A stretch of DNA of 21,333 nucleotides from Pseudomonadota bacterium (GCA_023424215.1 JAFAEC010000011.1:1-21333), one strand, 5' to 3'; positions 1 to 7,031 are shown, counted from the first letter of the stretch. Numbers and translations are program-made. The notes: a model not told the origin generated them from the sequence alone.

Positions 1-78
1 GCGCGGCTGGGGCCGCGCGCGGAACTCCGGGCCGATGCGGCCATTGCGCCGGGGGCCTTTTTGATCGAGGAGGGCTGA
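1..78 (+). CDS. C-terminal end of an upstream protein (possibly RNase E/G family)
   Basis: An open frame runs from the window edge to TGA at 76-78 and encodes about 25 residues ending in AFLIEEG. Only the tail is visible, so no domain can be read. The stop lies two bases before the yacG start, so the two genes are almost certainly co-transcribed. In many Alphaproteobacteria the gene just before yacG is a ribonuclease E/G family member preceded by maf. The assignment rests on that synteny alone, and the identity is therefore tentative. Confidence 0.5.
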   Translation, partial: ARLGPRAELRADAAIAPGAFLIEEG

Positions 79-80
79 CC

Positions 81-245
81 ATGGCCACCTGTCCGATCTG
101 CCGCCAGCACAAGGCGGACCCCAAGTATCGACCATTCTGCTCCAAGCGCTGCGCCGACGTGGATCTGCAGCGCTGGTTCACCGGGAGCTACGCCATTCCC
201 GAGAGCGTCGACGAGCGCCCCGGCGAGGCCGGCGAGGAAGACTGA
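81..245 (+). CDS. yacG: DNA gyrase inhibitor YacG (small zinc-binding protein)
   Basis: This 54-residue protein starts MATCPICRQ and carries a four-cysteine zinc site: C4-X2-C7 and C20-X3-C24, the latter in the segment PFCSKRCADVDL. It continues with the typical RWFTGSYAIP segment and an acidic tail (GEAGEED). This is the normal size and motif order of the YacG family, which in E. coli binds GyrB and inhibits DNA gyrase. The ATG lies two bases after the upstream stop codon, indicating translational coupling. tRNA-Phe follows after 63 bases. Identity is secure from the zinc motif; gyrase inhibition is known for the family and was not tested here. Confidence 0.93.
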   Translation: MATCPICRQHKADPKYRPFCSKRCADVDLQRWFTGSYAIPESVDERPGEAGEED

Positions 246-308
246 TCAGAGCGCTTGCCTCCCGGAAACGGCTCGCCTATAGACGCCGCTCCCGCGAGGC
301 GACGGTTC

Positions 309-384
309 GCCTGGGTAGCTCAGTTGGTAGAGCAGCGGATTGAAAATCCGCGTGTCGGTGGTTCGAATCCGCCCCCAGGCACCA
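309..384 (+). tRNA. tRNA-Phe (anticodon GAA)
   Basis: The acceptor strand GCCTGGG (309-315) pairs with CCCAGGC (374-380). The D arm GCTCAGTTGGTAGAGC, the anticodon loop with GAA at 342-344 and the T arm with GTTCGAATC are all present. A73 and an encoded CCA (382-384) close the gene, which is 76 bases long. Confidence 0.97.
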
Positions 385-386
385 TC

Positions 387-410
387 CCGCTTTCCCCTGT
401 CGGAAAGCGG
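387..410 (+). terminator. Hairpin just after tRNA-Phe (possible terminator)
   Basis: The arms CCGCTTTCC (387-395) and GGAAAGCGG (402-410) form a perfect 9-bp stem with a 6-base loop, starting three bases after the tRNA 3' end. No T-run follows, so it may instead be a processing or stabilising hairpin. Its position makes a transcript-end role the most likely. Confidence 0.5.
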
Positions 411-762
411 CGTAGCCCCAACATGAAATTGTCGCTCTCGGCCTTAACGTTGGGCCTCGAACGCGCTTGCTCCCCCGTCGGGGGAAAAGCGCCGTTGCGC
501 ACTTGACGCTCTGGTAAGCGTTCGCCAAAGGAGCTTGACCGCTTTCCTTTGCGAGCGGCCGAGGGAGGGCGGGAAAATTGTTCCCGGGCTCCATCGTCAC
601 CGCCCCGGACGCCGCAAGGCAACCGGAAGCGTCAGGAGGCGTTCCGCAGATCGGGGTTCCGCGAACCCCGGCGAAGCGGGCGACATTTCATCGGGGGGCG
701 GCCGCATTCGCAGCCGGCCTCCAGGGTTCCACGAGTCAGACCAAAGCAGGAACTGGCGACCT
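411..762 (+). other. Long leader/intergenic region before exbB with hairpins
   Basis: This gap of about 350 bases has no convincing gene. It holds a perfect hairpin CGGGGTTC-cgc-GAACCCCG (652-670) and a 7-bp inverted repeat CAAAGGA/TCCTTTG (526-532 and 545-551). TTGAC hexamers occur at 503 and 535, but neither has a -10 box that could be defended. A Shine-Dalgarno-like AGGA (748-751) precedes the exbB ATG. An open frame runs through the region into exbB from 535, but its residues do not resemble an ExbB N-terminus, whereas the MFEIKK start at 763 is followed directly by a signal peptide. Confidence 0.5.
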
Positions 763-1674
763 ATGTTCGAAATCAAGAAGACCAACATCCTCCTGGCCAT
801 GGCCGGCGCCGCCGTCCTGATGGCCGGTACGCCGGTCCTCGCGCAGGACGCCGCCGCGCCGGCCGATCCGGCCGCCGCGACCGCGACGACCACCCCGGCC
901 GCTCCGGCCGCCGCCCCGGCTGACGCCGCGGCTCCCGCCGCCACCGAGGAAGCCGGCGAACCGGCCCGCGTGGGCGGTGAACACGCCGGTGAACTGACCG
1001 TCGCGACCATGTTCATGGACGCCGACATCGTCGTGAAGATCGTCATGATCGGCCTGGTGCTGGCCTCGGTCTTCTCGTGGACCCTGCTGCTCATCAAGCT
1101 GTTCGAGTTCGGCGCCCTGAACCGCAAGACCGACCAGTTCCTGGAAACCTTCCGCGGCGCCCGCACCATCGCCGACATGCGTCGGGTGGCGATCTCGGAA
1201 GAGTATGAAGGCAACCCGCTGGCCGACATGGCCGCCGCGGCGACCGACGAGATCGAGCTGTCGCGTCAGGCCGGCCTGTCCGTGACCGGCGACCACCGCG
1301 ACTCGGCCCTCTACCGCGCCCAGACCGCCGTTTCGGCGGTGCAGTCGGGCCTGGCCAAGCGCCTGTCGGGCGGCCAGCAGTTCCTCGCCTCGGTGGGTTC
1401 GACCGGTCCGTTCATCGGTCTGTTCGGCACCGTGTACGGGATCATGCGCTCGTTCATCGGCATCGCGAACACCAACACGACCAACCTGGCCGTCGTGGCC
1501 CCCGGCATCGCCGAGGCCCTGCTCGCCACCGGCATCGGTCTGTTCGCCGCTATCCCGGCGGTTATCTTCTACAACTACTTCAACACGCGCATCGCGGCCT
1601 ACGGCACCCGTTCGGACGGCTTCAACGCCGAGCTGATGAACGCGATCTCGCGTAACCTCGACAAGGGGGCGTAA
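763..1674 (+). CDS. exbB: TonB-system proton channel ExbB (MotA/TolQ/ExbB family)
   Basis: This 303-residue inner-membrane protein uses the proton gradient, with ExbD, to energise TonB. It opens with a cleavable-looking signal peptide (MFEIKKTNILLAMAGAAVLM, cleavage near VLA-QD). A periplasmic Ala/Pro/Thr-rich linker follows (roughly residues 28-75). The three-helix MotA/TolQ/ExbB core comes next, with a first helix near IVMIGLVLASVFSWTLLLIK and the diagnostic loop-helix FLASVGSTGPFIGLFGTVYG. The last helix contains GIAEALLATGIGLFAAIPAV. The start at 763 is preferred over in-frame starts upstream because the signal peptide begins there and AGGA lies just upstream. exbD follows five bases after the stop. 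The long Ala/Pro extension is common in alphaproteobacterial ExbB. Confidence 0.93.
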   Translation: MFEIKKTNILLAMAGAAVLMAGTPVLAQDAAAPADPAAATATTTPAAPAAAPADAAAPAATEEAGEPARVGGEHAGELTVATMFMDADIVVKIVMIGLVLASVFSWTLLLIKLFEFGALNRKTDQFLETFRGARTIADMRRVAISEEYEGNPLADMAAAATDEIELSRQAGLSVTGDHRDSALYRAQTAVSAVQSGLAKRLSGGQQFLASVGSTGPFIGLFGTVYGIMRSFIGIANTNTTNLAVVAPGIAEALLATGIGLFAAIPAVIFYNYFNTRIAAYGTRSDGFNAELMNAISRNLDKGA

Positions 1675-1679
1675 CCCGG

Positions 1680-2117
1680 ATGGCCGCCAAGATTTCAGGC
1701 GGCGGCGGCGGCAAGTACGCCATCGAGCAGAACAGCGAGATCAACGTCACGCCGTTCGTGGACATCATGCTTGTTCTGCTCATCATCTTCATGGTGGCGG
1801 CCCCGCTGGCCAGCGTGAACGTTGAGGTGAAACTGCCCCGGGCCGTCGCGCCGCCCGCCGAGAACCCGCCGGTGCCGATCTATGTGTCCATCCAGGACAA
1901 TGGTCGGGCCTACATCGGCGACTTCCCGGTGGACATCGACTCTGTCGGCTCTGAACTGTCCTCGCAGATCGGACGTCGCAACCCGGCGGATGAGCGTATC
2001 TTCATCCGCGCCGACCAGCAGACTCGCTACGGCGACTTCATGCAGGTCATGAACTCGCTCCAGGACAACGGCTTCTATTCCGTGGCCCTGGTCGGCGAGG
2101 ACACGTCGACGCAGTAG
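1680..2117 (+). CDS. exbD: Biopolymer transport protein ExbD
   Basis: This 145-residue partner of ExbB has a short cytoplasmic N-terminus with a Gly run (SGGGGGKY). The signature segment INVTPFVDIMLVLLIIFMVA follows, containing the single transmembrane helix with the membrane aspartate that takes part in proton movement in this family. The periplasmic domain ends near residue 145 and contains RIFIRADQQTRYGDFMQVMN, typical of ExbD/TolR. It sits five bases after exbB and 14 bases before tonB, so the three genes form one transcription unit. Length and motifs are normal. ExbD and TolR look alike; the TonB gene next door decides for ExbD. Confidence 0.94.
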   Translation: MAAKISGGGGGKYAIEQNSEINVTPFVDIMLVLLIIFMVAAPLASVNVEVKLPRAVAPPAENPPVPIYVSIQDNGRAYIGDFPVDIDSVGSELSSQIGRRNPADERIFIRADQQTRYGDFMQVMNSLQDNGFYSVALVGEDTSTQ

Positions 2118-2131
2118 GACCGGGTGAAAGC

Positions 2132-2833
2132 ATGACTGATATCGAATACCACCGGTCCAGATACGACCCGCCGAAGACCAAGGCGCCCATGGGCGTCGTG
2201 GTCGCCAGCCTGGTCGTCGTCTCCGTTCTGTTCGCGATCATGGCCTTCTACTTCATGAAGGCCCGGTTCGAGATCCAGATGAAGGAGTACTCGGACGAGG
2301 CGGTCGACGTGGAGATCATCGAGCCGGTTCCGCCGCCTCCGCCTCCGCCGCCGCCGCCGCCGCCGCCGGACACGCCCCCGCCGCCCAAGCTGCAGGTGCG
2401 CCCGCCGGTCGCCGTTCCGAACGCGCCGCCGCCCCCGGTGACGCTGCCGATCGAGCCGACCAAGAAGGAGGATCGGGTCGAGTACACGGGTCCGCCCGTG
2501 ATCGTCCCCGGCCCGCCGCCGCCGCCGGCTCCGCCGGCTCCGCCGCGGCCGTCCGTGATCACCAACCCGACCTGGGCTCGTCAGGTGGCTCCGGAGTTCC
2601 CGGAACGCGCCAACAGCCGCGGGATCGAGGAAGGACGGGTCGAGCTGCAGTGCACCGTGCAGGCGAACGGCAGCCTGACCAACTGCTCGGTGATTTCGGA
2701 GGATCCCTCCGGCGCCGGGTTCGGACAGGCGGCTCTGTCCGCGGCGCGTCGCTCGCGGGTCTCTCCCCGCACCGTCGACGGCGCGGCCCAGGGCGCCACG
2801 GTCCGCTGGACCGTCCGCTTCCGGCTCGGCTAA
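2132..2833 (+). CDS. tonB: Energy transducer TonB
   Basis: This 233-residue protein links the ExbB-ExbD motor to outer-membrane TonB-dependent receptors. It has a cytoplasmic N-terminus of about 15 residues, a transmembrane anchor (VVVASLVVVSVLFAIMAFYF) and then a long proline-rich periplasmic spacer. The spacer includes 13 consecutive prolines at residues 67-79. The C-terminal TonB domain begins near PEFPERANSRGIEEGRVELQ and ends FRLG. GTGAAAG just upstream of ATG at 2132 is a weak ribosome site. It is the last gene of exbB-exbD-tonB; a strong terminator follows 23 bases later. TonB-dependent uptake of siderophores, B12 or sugars is usual in Caulobacterales, but the substrate cannot be read here. 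Confidence 0.94.
   Translation: MTDIEYHRSRYDPPKTKAPMGVVVASLVVVSVLFAIMAFYFMKARFEIQMKEYSDEAVDVEIIEPVPPPPPPPPPPPPPDTPPPPKLQVRPPVAVPNAPPPPVTLPIEPTKKEDRVEYTGPPVIVPGPPPPPAPPAPPRPSVITNPTWARQVAPEFPERANSRGIEEGRVELQCTVQANGSLTNCSVISEDPSGAGFGQAALSAARRSRVSPRTVDGAAQGATVRWTVRFRLG
2330..2368 (+). repeat. (CCG)n microsatellite inside tonB
   Basis: Thirteen consecutive proline codons, all CCG except two CCT, end in eight uninterrupted CCG units (2345-2368). In-frame slippage here would change the length of the periplasmic spacer of TonB without breaking the gene. Confidence 0.9.
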
Positions 2834-2856
2834 GGCCGCCGGCACAAGGCCAGACG

Positions 2857-2887
2857 ACGCCCCGCAGGTCCGCCTGCGGGGCGTTTT
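2857..2887 (+). terminator. Rho-independent terminator of exbB-exbD-tonB
   Basis: ACGCCCCGCAGG (2857-2868) pairs perfectly with CCTGCGGGGCGT (2873-2884) across a 4-base loop, followed by TTT. This GC-rich 12-bp stem with a short T-run directly downstream of tonB is the clearest intrinsic terminator in the window. Confidence 0.9.
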
Positions 2888-2953
2888 CGTTCCTGCGGGA
2901 GCGAACCTCCGGGGATCGGCGTTCAAGGGCGACCGTTTTCATGGAGAGTCCCG

Positions 2954-3697
2954 ATGCGCCGCACCGCCCTCGTCGCCCTTCTCGCCGCCGGCACGGCCCT
3001 GAGCGCCTGCGCCTACAACGAGACCCTGGGACGCAACCAGTTCCTGCTCGTCAACGACAGCGCGCTGATCCAGCAGGCCGACGCGGCGTGGGCCGAGGCC
3101 CTGCGCACCCAGCGGCTGTCGTCGGACGCCGCGGCCAACGCCCGTGTGCGCCGGGTGGGCGAGCGGATCGTCCAGGCCGCGGGCCTGACCGATCGGCGCT
3201 GGGAGTACGCTGTGTTCGTTAGCGAGAGCCCGAACGCCTTCGTCCTGCCGTCAGGAAAGATCGGCGTGACCACCGGCCTGCTGTCGCTGGTCAGGAACGA
3301 CGACCAGCTGGCCGCGGTGCTGGGCCACGAGGTCGGTCACGTCGTCGCCCAGCATGCGGCCGAGCGCTATTCCCAGACGGCGGCGACCAGCGCCGGCCTG
3401 GGCATCCTGCAGGGGGCGGCCGGGGACTATGCCCAGGCCGCCGGGGCGATCGGCGGGCTGGGCGCGCAGCTGGGCGTGCTGCTGCCCTTCTCCCGCCGGC
3501 ACGAACTGGAAGCCGACCGGCTGGGCGTCGACTATCTGCAGCGGGCCGGTTACCGGCCCTCGGAAGCCATCGCCCTGTGGCGGCTGATGGCGCAGCAGCG
3601 CCAGGGTTCAAACCCGGAGTTCGCCTCCACCCACCCGTCGGACGCCAGCCGGATCTCGGCGCTGGAGCAGTATATCCAGAGCCAGGGCTGGGCCTGA
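2954..3697 (+). CDS. M48 family metalloprotease, predicted lipoprotein
   Basis: This 247-residue protein starts with a lipoprotein signal peptide: MRR, a hydrophobic stretch, then lipobox L16-S-A-C19, so it is probably anchored in a membrane on the periplasmic side. The M48 catalytic helix has HEVGH at residues 125-129. The third zinc ligand lies in ELEAD (184-188), as in the BepA/YcaL/LoiP branch of M48 peptidases that handle misassembled outer-membrane proteins. The family stretch NAFVLPSGKIGVTTGLL lies upstream of the zinc site, and STHPSDASRI near the C-terminus is typical. It lacks the TPR region of BepA, so a LoiP/YcaL-like role is the better guess. It has its own unit after the tonB terminator. 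Confidence 0.9.
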   Translation: MRRTALVALLAAGTALSACAYNETLGRNQFLLVNDSALIQQADAAWAEALRTQRLSSDAAANARVRRVGERIVQAAGLTDRRWEYAVFVSESPNAFVLPSGKIGVTTGLLSLVRNDDQLAAVLGHEVGHVVAQHAAERYSQTAATSAGLGILQGAAGDYAQAAGAIGGLGAQLGVLLPFSRRHELEADRLGVDYLQRAGYRPSEAIALWRLMAQQRQGSNPEFASTHPSDASRISALEQYIQSQGWA

Positions 3698-3701
3698 CGC
3701 G

Positions 3702-3826
3702 GGGAGTAAGGATCAGGGAGTTCAGAGCAGGACAGGAGTAGGTCATCGCGCGGTCCCCCTCAGCCCGGGCATGCCGCCGAGCCTCCCTACCGCCGCCATT
3801 CCACCTAATCCCTGATCCCTGGTCCC
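3702..3826. repeat. Imperfect inverted repeat of seven-base units (GGGATCA type)
   Basis: The right arm holds three tandem heptads on the plus strand, TAATCCC, TGATCCC and TGGTCCC (3806-3826). The left arm (3702-3745) is a degenerate copy in the opposite sense. The perfect core GGATCAGGGA (3710-3719) matches TCCCTGATCC (3809-3818). The arms enclose about 90 bases with no other visible feature. It fills the gap between the M48 gene and tRNA-His, starting five bases after the stop codon. The same architecture with other heptads occurs at 6523-6637 and 14859-14964. Confidence 0.7.
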
Positions 3827-3893
3827 CAATCGCTCGCTTCCCCCTTGCTCCGGCGCGGGGACCCCGCTAGACACCCCGCTCGCGCGGATACGT

Positions 3894-3970
3894 GCAGCCT
3901 TAGCTCAGCTGGTTAGAGCGCCGGTTTGTGGAGCCGGAGGTCCTCAGTTCGATCCTGAGAGGCTGTACCA
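3894..3970 (+). tRNA. tRNA-His (anticodon GTG), non-canonical acceptor end
   Basis: The acceptor GCAGCCT (3894-3900) pairs with AGGCTGT (3961-3966 plus the preceding A at 3960), with G1 opposite T72. The D arm, a seven-base anticodon loop with GTG at 3928-3930 and the T arm TCAGTTCGATCCTGA are intact, and CCA is encoded. The base before G1 is T and position 73 is A. Most bacterial tRNA-His genes have G-1 opposite C73. Loss of G-1 and C73 is known in a subset of Alphaproteobacteria with a matching divergent HisRS, so this is a functional lineage variant, not a pseudogene. Confidence 0.93.
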
Positions 3971-3997
3971 TCCCCGCCCGCAAGGGAGGGGAATCAG

Positions 3998-4816
3998 ATG
4001 ACCGCCGCGCCGCCCGCCTGGGATCCCCGACAGTACCGCCGTTTCGAGGCCGAGCGTGATCGCGCGGCGCTCGACCTGCTGCTGCGTTTGCCGGAGGATC
4101 TGGAGCCGCGCCGGATCTGGGACCTGGGGTGCGGGGCGGGCCAGCATGCGGCGCTGCTGAAGCGCAGACATCCGCGGGCGGAGGTGCACGGGCTGGACTC
4201 GAGCGCTGCCATGCTGGAGCAGGCGAGGGCGCTGTCCGCCGAAGTCGACTGGCGCGAGGGCGACATCGCCAGCTGGCGGCCGGATCGGCCCGCCGACCTG
4301 ATCCTCGCCAACGCCTCTCTGCAGTGGCTGCCCGACCATGCCGCCCTGCTGCCGCGACTGGCGGAGGCGCTGGCCCCCGGCGGCGTGCTGGCGGTGCAGA
4401 TGCCGTTGGCGCACGAGAGCCGACACCACGGGATCATGCGCGCGACGGCGGCGGCGGGGCCTTGGGCCGCACCGCTGCGCGGCGTGGACGTCATCGCCCC
4501 GCTGCTGGCGCCCGAGGCCTACTATGACTGTCTGGCCGGCCTGTGCGACGACATCGACATCTGGTCGACCACGTACCTGCACGTGCTGGAGGGCGAGGAC
4601 GCGGTGCTGGAGTGGATGAAGGGGACCGCGCTGCGGCCGCACCTGACGGCGCTGGCCGACGATCCGGTTATGCGGACGGGGTACCTTTCCGCGCTTGCCG
4701 ACGCGCTTTCGGCGGCGTTTCCGCGGCGGCCCGACGGGCGGACGCTGTTGCCGTTTCCGCGTCTGTTTCTGGTGGCGCGGCGTCGGCGAGGGCTTGGCGG
4801 CGGCGCAGGCCGGTGA
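3998..4816 (+). CDS. tam: Trans-aconitate 2-methyltransferase-like SAM methyltransferase
   Basis: This 272-residue class I methyltransferase has SAM motif I at residues 40-50 (IWDLGCGAGQH). The acidic strand-2 region is EVHGLDSSAAMLEQA, and motif IV is DLILANASLQWLPDH, a run characteristic of Tam. WSTTYLHVLEGEDAVLEWMKGTALRP and the end LLPFPRLFLVARR also match the Tam family, which methylates trans-aconitate, an off-path inhibitor of the citrate cycle. The family normally ends near VARR (about 4783), so the last 11 residues are extra. The gene starts 27 bases after tRNA-His with a purine-rich AGGGAGGGG upstream. Its 3' end overlaps the opposing patatin gene by 149 bases. Confidence 0.85.
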   Translation: MTAAPPAWDPRQYRRFEAERDRAALDLLLRLPEDLEPRRIWDLGCGAGQHAALLKRRHPRAEVHGLDSSAAMLEQARALSAEVDWREGDIASWRPDRPADLILANASLQWLPDHAALLPRLAEALAPGGVLAVQMPLAHESRHHGIMRATAAAGPWAAPLRGVDVIAPLLAPEAYYDCLAGLCDDIDIWSTTYLHVLEGEDAVLEWMKGTALRPHLTALADDPVMRTGYLSALADALSAAFPRRPDGRTLLPFPRLFLVARRRRGLGGGAGR

Positions 4817-6515
4817 CCGGTCCGTCCAGCCGGGCGAGGGCGTCGCGCATGGCGCGGTAGCCCGCGTCGACGGCGGGATCGAAGGCCTTCCAGTCGCGGA
4901 TGTCGACGCCGTCCGGGGTGGGCTGCACCAGCAGGTCGGTGACGGCCCGCGAGGCCTCCAGCTCGGCGTCGGTGACGAGGGTGGCCGACCGCATCAGGAT
5001 GGAGACGATCGGCGGGCCGCGCCGCCACGCGCCGGTGGCGATCAGCCGCCAGATCGACGGGGGATGCTCGACCATGGCCGGATCGACGCCGCGGGCCTGG
5101 GACATGTCGACGCCGATCACCGGGCCGGTGTTCATATGGCGCATCACCTCGCCGGGGAAGTTCTTCAGCACCGCCCCGTCGACCAGCACCTGTCCGTCGA
5201 TGATCGCCGGCGGCATGATGCCGGGAATGGCGATCGAGGCGCGCATGGCGCGGCGCATGAGCCCGCGTCGGTGCACCTCGATGCGGCCCGTGGTCAGGTT
5301 GGTGGAGACGGCGAAGAAGGGCCGGACGAGGTCGGCCATGTCGACCTCGCCGTAGGTCTCGCGCAGCAGCCGGTCGACCTTGCGGGCGCGGGTCATGGCC
5401 AGCATCGGGAAGGTGATGTCCGACAGGGGGTCGCTCTCCACGAACGACTTGCGGATGCGGGCCTCGAGCTCCTGCTGCGACCAGCCCATGGCCGGGCCGG
5501 CCGCGACCACCGCCCCCATGGAGGCGCCGCCGACGAAGTCGATCGGCACGCCGGCCTCGTTCAGGGCCCGCAGGGCGCCGATGTGCGAGAGGGCGCGGGC
5601 GCCGCCGCCGGAGAGGACCAGCCCGACCGCCGTGCCGCTGACCACCCGGGCGATGCGGGCGGCGTCGGCGGCGTCGCCCTCCACGGCCTGGAACCAGCGG
5701 CCGGGCCGGATGGCGTCCAGCCACACCCCGGTGTTGGCCGGGCGCGCCATGCGCGCGTCGCGCAGCAGGATCAGGTCGGTGCGGCGCTGGGCGTCCGGCG
5801 CGCCGGTGTGGGGCATGGGGCGGTTCGGCGGGGCGAGCAGGCACTGGCCGACCACGAACACCCGGTCGACCTGGCGGGCGCAGAGGGCCGCCCAGGCCGG
5901 CTGGTCCATCTCGGCGACATAGAGGACGAAGTCGTGGGCGTCCTCGACCCGGCTGAACCATTCGGCCGCGGAGGACAGGGCGCTCTCGTCGATCACCTGG
6001 CAGGTGAAGCCGTCGGCGACGAGGGCGGCGGCGATGCGCTCGACGAAGGCCCGGATCGGCCGGGGCCGGGCGGAGATGAAGCCGAAGACGCTGGGCTCGC
6101 CGCCGCCGGAGCGGCGTTCGCGGGCGCGCTGCATCATCAGCCGGGACAGCTCGACCATGAGGTCCGGCTCGGTGCGGGCCGCCTCGAAGAAGGCGTTCCG
6201 GGGCAGGGCGAGGATCTCCGAATCGCGCAGGGCGACGACGTCGGCGGTGTGTTCGGTTCCGGCCAGCATGGCCATCTCGCCGGCCGGCTCGCCGGGACGG
6301 ATGACGCCCACGAACTGCGGCGGCTGATCCGCGCCCTCGGTGCGGAACACGCCGAGACGGCCGGAGCGGAGCAGGTAGAGGGTGTCGGCCGGATCCCCCT
6401 CCGCGAACAGGGTCTCGCCGCCGGTCAGGGCGAACCAGCTGGCCGGGGTGTTCGTCCCGCCCTCGAATATCCGGTGAAGGGCGTCCTCGAGGCGGTCGGA
6501 GCGGGGAGGGGGCAT
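4668..6515 (-). CDS. Cyclic nucleotide-binding domain/patatin-like phospholipase fusion
   Basis: This 615-residue protein resembles the bacterial neuropathy-target-esterase (NTE/RssA) type. Residues about 25-125 form a cNMP-binding fold (ETLFAEGDPADTLYLLRSGR, then RPGEPAGEMAMLAGTEHTADV). A linker region of about 170 residues follows. The patatin domain (about 297-470) has the oxyanion loop GGGARA (303-308), the nucleophile elbow G-A-S332-M-G and the catalytic Asp in V-D446-G-A. The elbow is GASMG where most relatives have GTSMG, which should still be active. The last 50 residues are Arg/Ala-rich, low-complexity, and lie over the 3' end of the opposing methyltransferase gene. It follows the DUF1489 gene on the same strand after a 117-base repeat-filled gap. 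Role: probably a membrane-lipid hydrolase gated by a bound nucleotide; ligand unknown. Confidence 0.9.
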   Translation of the reverse strand: MPPPRSDRLEDALHRIFEGGTNTPASWFALTGGETLFAEGDPADTLYLLRSGRLGVFRTEGADQPPQFVGVIRPGEPAGEMAMLAGTEHTADVVALRDSEILALPRNAFFEAARTEPDLMVELSRLMMQRARERRSGGGEPSVFGFISARPRPIRAFVERIAAALVADGFTCQVIDESALSSAAEWFSRVEDAHDFVLYVAEMDQPAWAALCARQVDRVFVVGQCLLAPPNRPMPHTGAPDAQRRTDLILLRDARMARPANTGVWLDAIRPGRWFQAVEGDAADAARIARVVSGTAVGLVLSGGGARALSHIGALRALNEAGVPIDFVGGASMGAVVAAGPAMGWSQQELEARIRKSFVESDPLSDITFPMLAMTRARKVDRLLRETYGEVDMADLVRPFFAVSTNLTTGRIEVHRRGLMRRAMRASIAIPGIMPPAIIDGQVLVDGAVLKNFPGEVMRHMNTGPVIGVDMSQARGVDPAMVEHPPSIWRLIATGAWRRGPPIVSILMRSATLVTDAELEASRAVTDLLVQPTPDGVDIRDWKAFDPAVDAGYRAMRDALARLDGPVTGLRRRQALADAAPPETDAETATASARRAAAETPPKARRQARKGTPSA

Positions 6516-6522
6516 GAGGGGA

Positions 6523-6637
6523 GGTTCTAGGGTCCAGGTTCTAGGGGCCAGGGAAGGGAATCGGGACCGTCATGGTCGCAGCATTGCCCGGCTCCCCCTA
6601 GACCCTAGAACCTAGAACCTAGCGCCTAGAACCTACC
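6523..6637. repeat. Inverted repeat of seven-base units (GGTTCTA type)
   Basis: The left arm has four tandem heptads, GGTTCTA, GGGTCCA, GGTTCTA and GGGGCCA (6523-6550). The right arm has five in reverse complement, TAGACCC, TAGAACC, TAGAACC, TAGCGCC and TAGAACC (6599-6633). About 48 bases separate the arms. The right arm runs into the TAG stop of the DUF1489 gene (6633-6635), and the left arm ends eight bases before the patatin start codon, so the element fills the whole gap of that gene pair. Confidence 0.88.
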
Positions 6638-7031
6638 AGGCCCCCAGCTCGCGCAGTTCGCGCACGAGGTCCGGCGGCAGGTCGGTGTCGCCCGCCGAGG
6701 TAAGGTCGACGGGGCAGTCGCGGTGTTCGAGGTAGCGCCAGCCCTGAAACGGTCGGCGCGCCAGAGGGGCGGTGCGGATCACCCTCGATTCCAGCCTGAT
6801 CTCGCAACGGCTGGCCTTGCCCTCGCCGACGGTGGTGATGTCGAGGATCGGCTGGCGGCAGGCGACCGCCCCCTTGATCACCCAGTACAGCGAGCCGCCG
6901 TCCTCGATCTCGGCCGCGCGCTTGGGCGTCATGCGGGTGTGTACGATGCGCCAGTCGCTGCGCGCGGCGTTGCGCTCCAGCGTCTCGACGTCGGAGACCC
7001 CGACGCACAGCTTGATGATGTGGAGAGGCAT
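6633..7031 (-). CDS. DUF1489 family protein
   Basis: This 132-residue soluble protein starts MPLHIIKLCVGVSDVETLER. It continues with TRMTPKRAAEIEDGGSLYWV and ends PPDLVRELRELGAW, the normal size and order for DUF1489, a family found almost only in Alphaproteobacteria. No catalytic motif is visible and no function is established. The stop codon overlaps the right arm of the heptad repeat, and the patatin gene follows on the same strand. Upstream, a divergent ABM-type monooxygenase gene starts 72 bases away, so the two probably use separate promoters in that gap. Confidence 0.88.
   Translation of the reverse strand: MPLHIIKLCVGVSDVETLERNAARSDWRIVHTRMTPKRAAEIEDGGSLYWVIKGAVACRQPILDITTVGEGKASRCEIRLESRVIRTAPLARRPFQGWRYLEHRDCPVDLTSAGDTDLPPDLVRELRELGAW

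Noticed and set aside
255..506. An 83-residue plus-strand open frame over tRNA-Phe (…WVAQLVEQRIENPRVGGSNPP…)
   Set aside because: It is a translation of the tRNA-Phe gene, a classic spurious protein.
535..762. In-frame upstream extension of exbB to an ATG at 535
   Set aside because: The extra residues are Arg/Gly/Pro-rich leader sequence with no family similarity, and the signal peptide starts at 763.
4695..6530. A 611-residue plus-strand open frame opposite the patatin gene
   Set aside because: It is the Asp/Gly/His/Arg-rich antisense shadow typical of high-GC genes; the minus strand carries clear cNMP-binding and patatin motifs.
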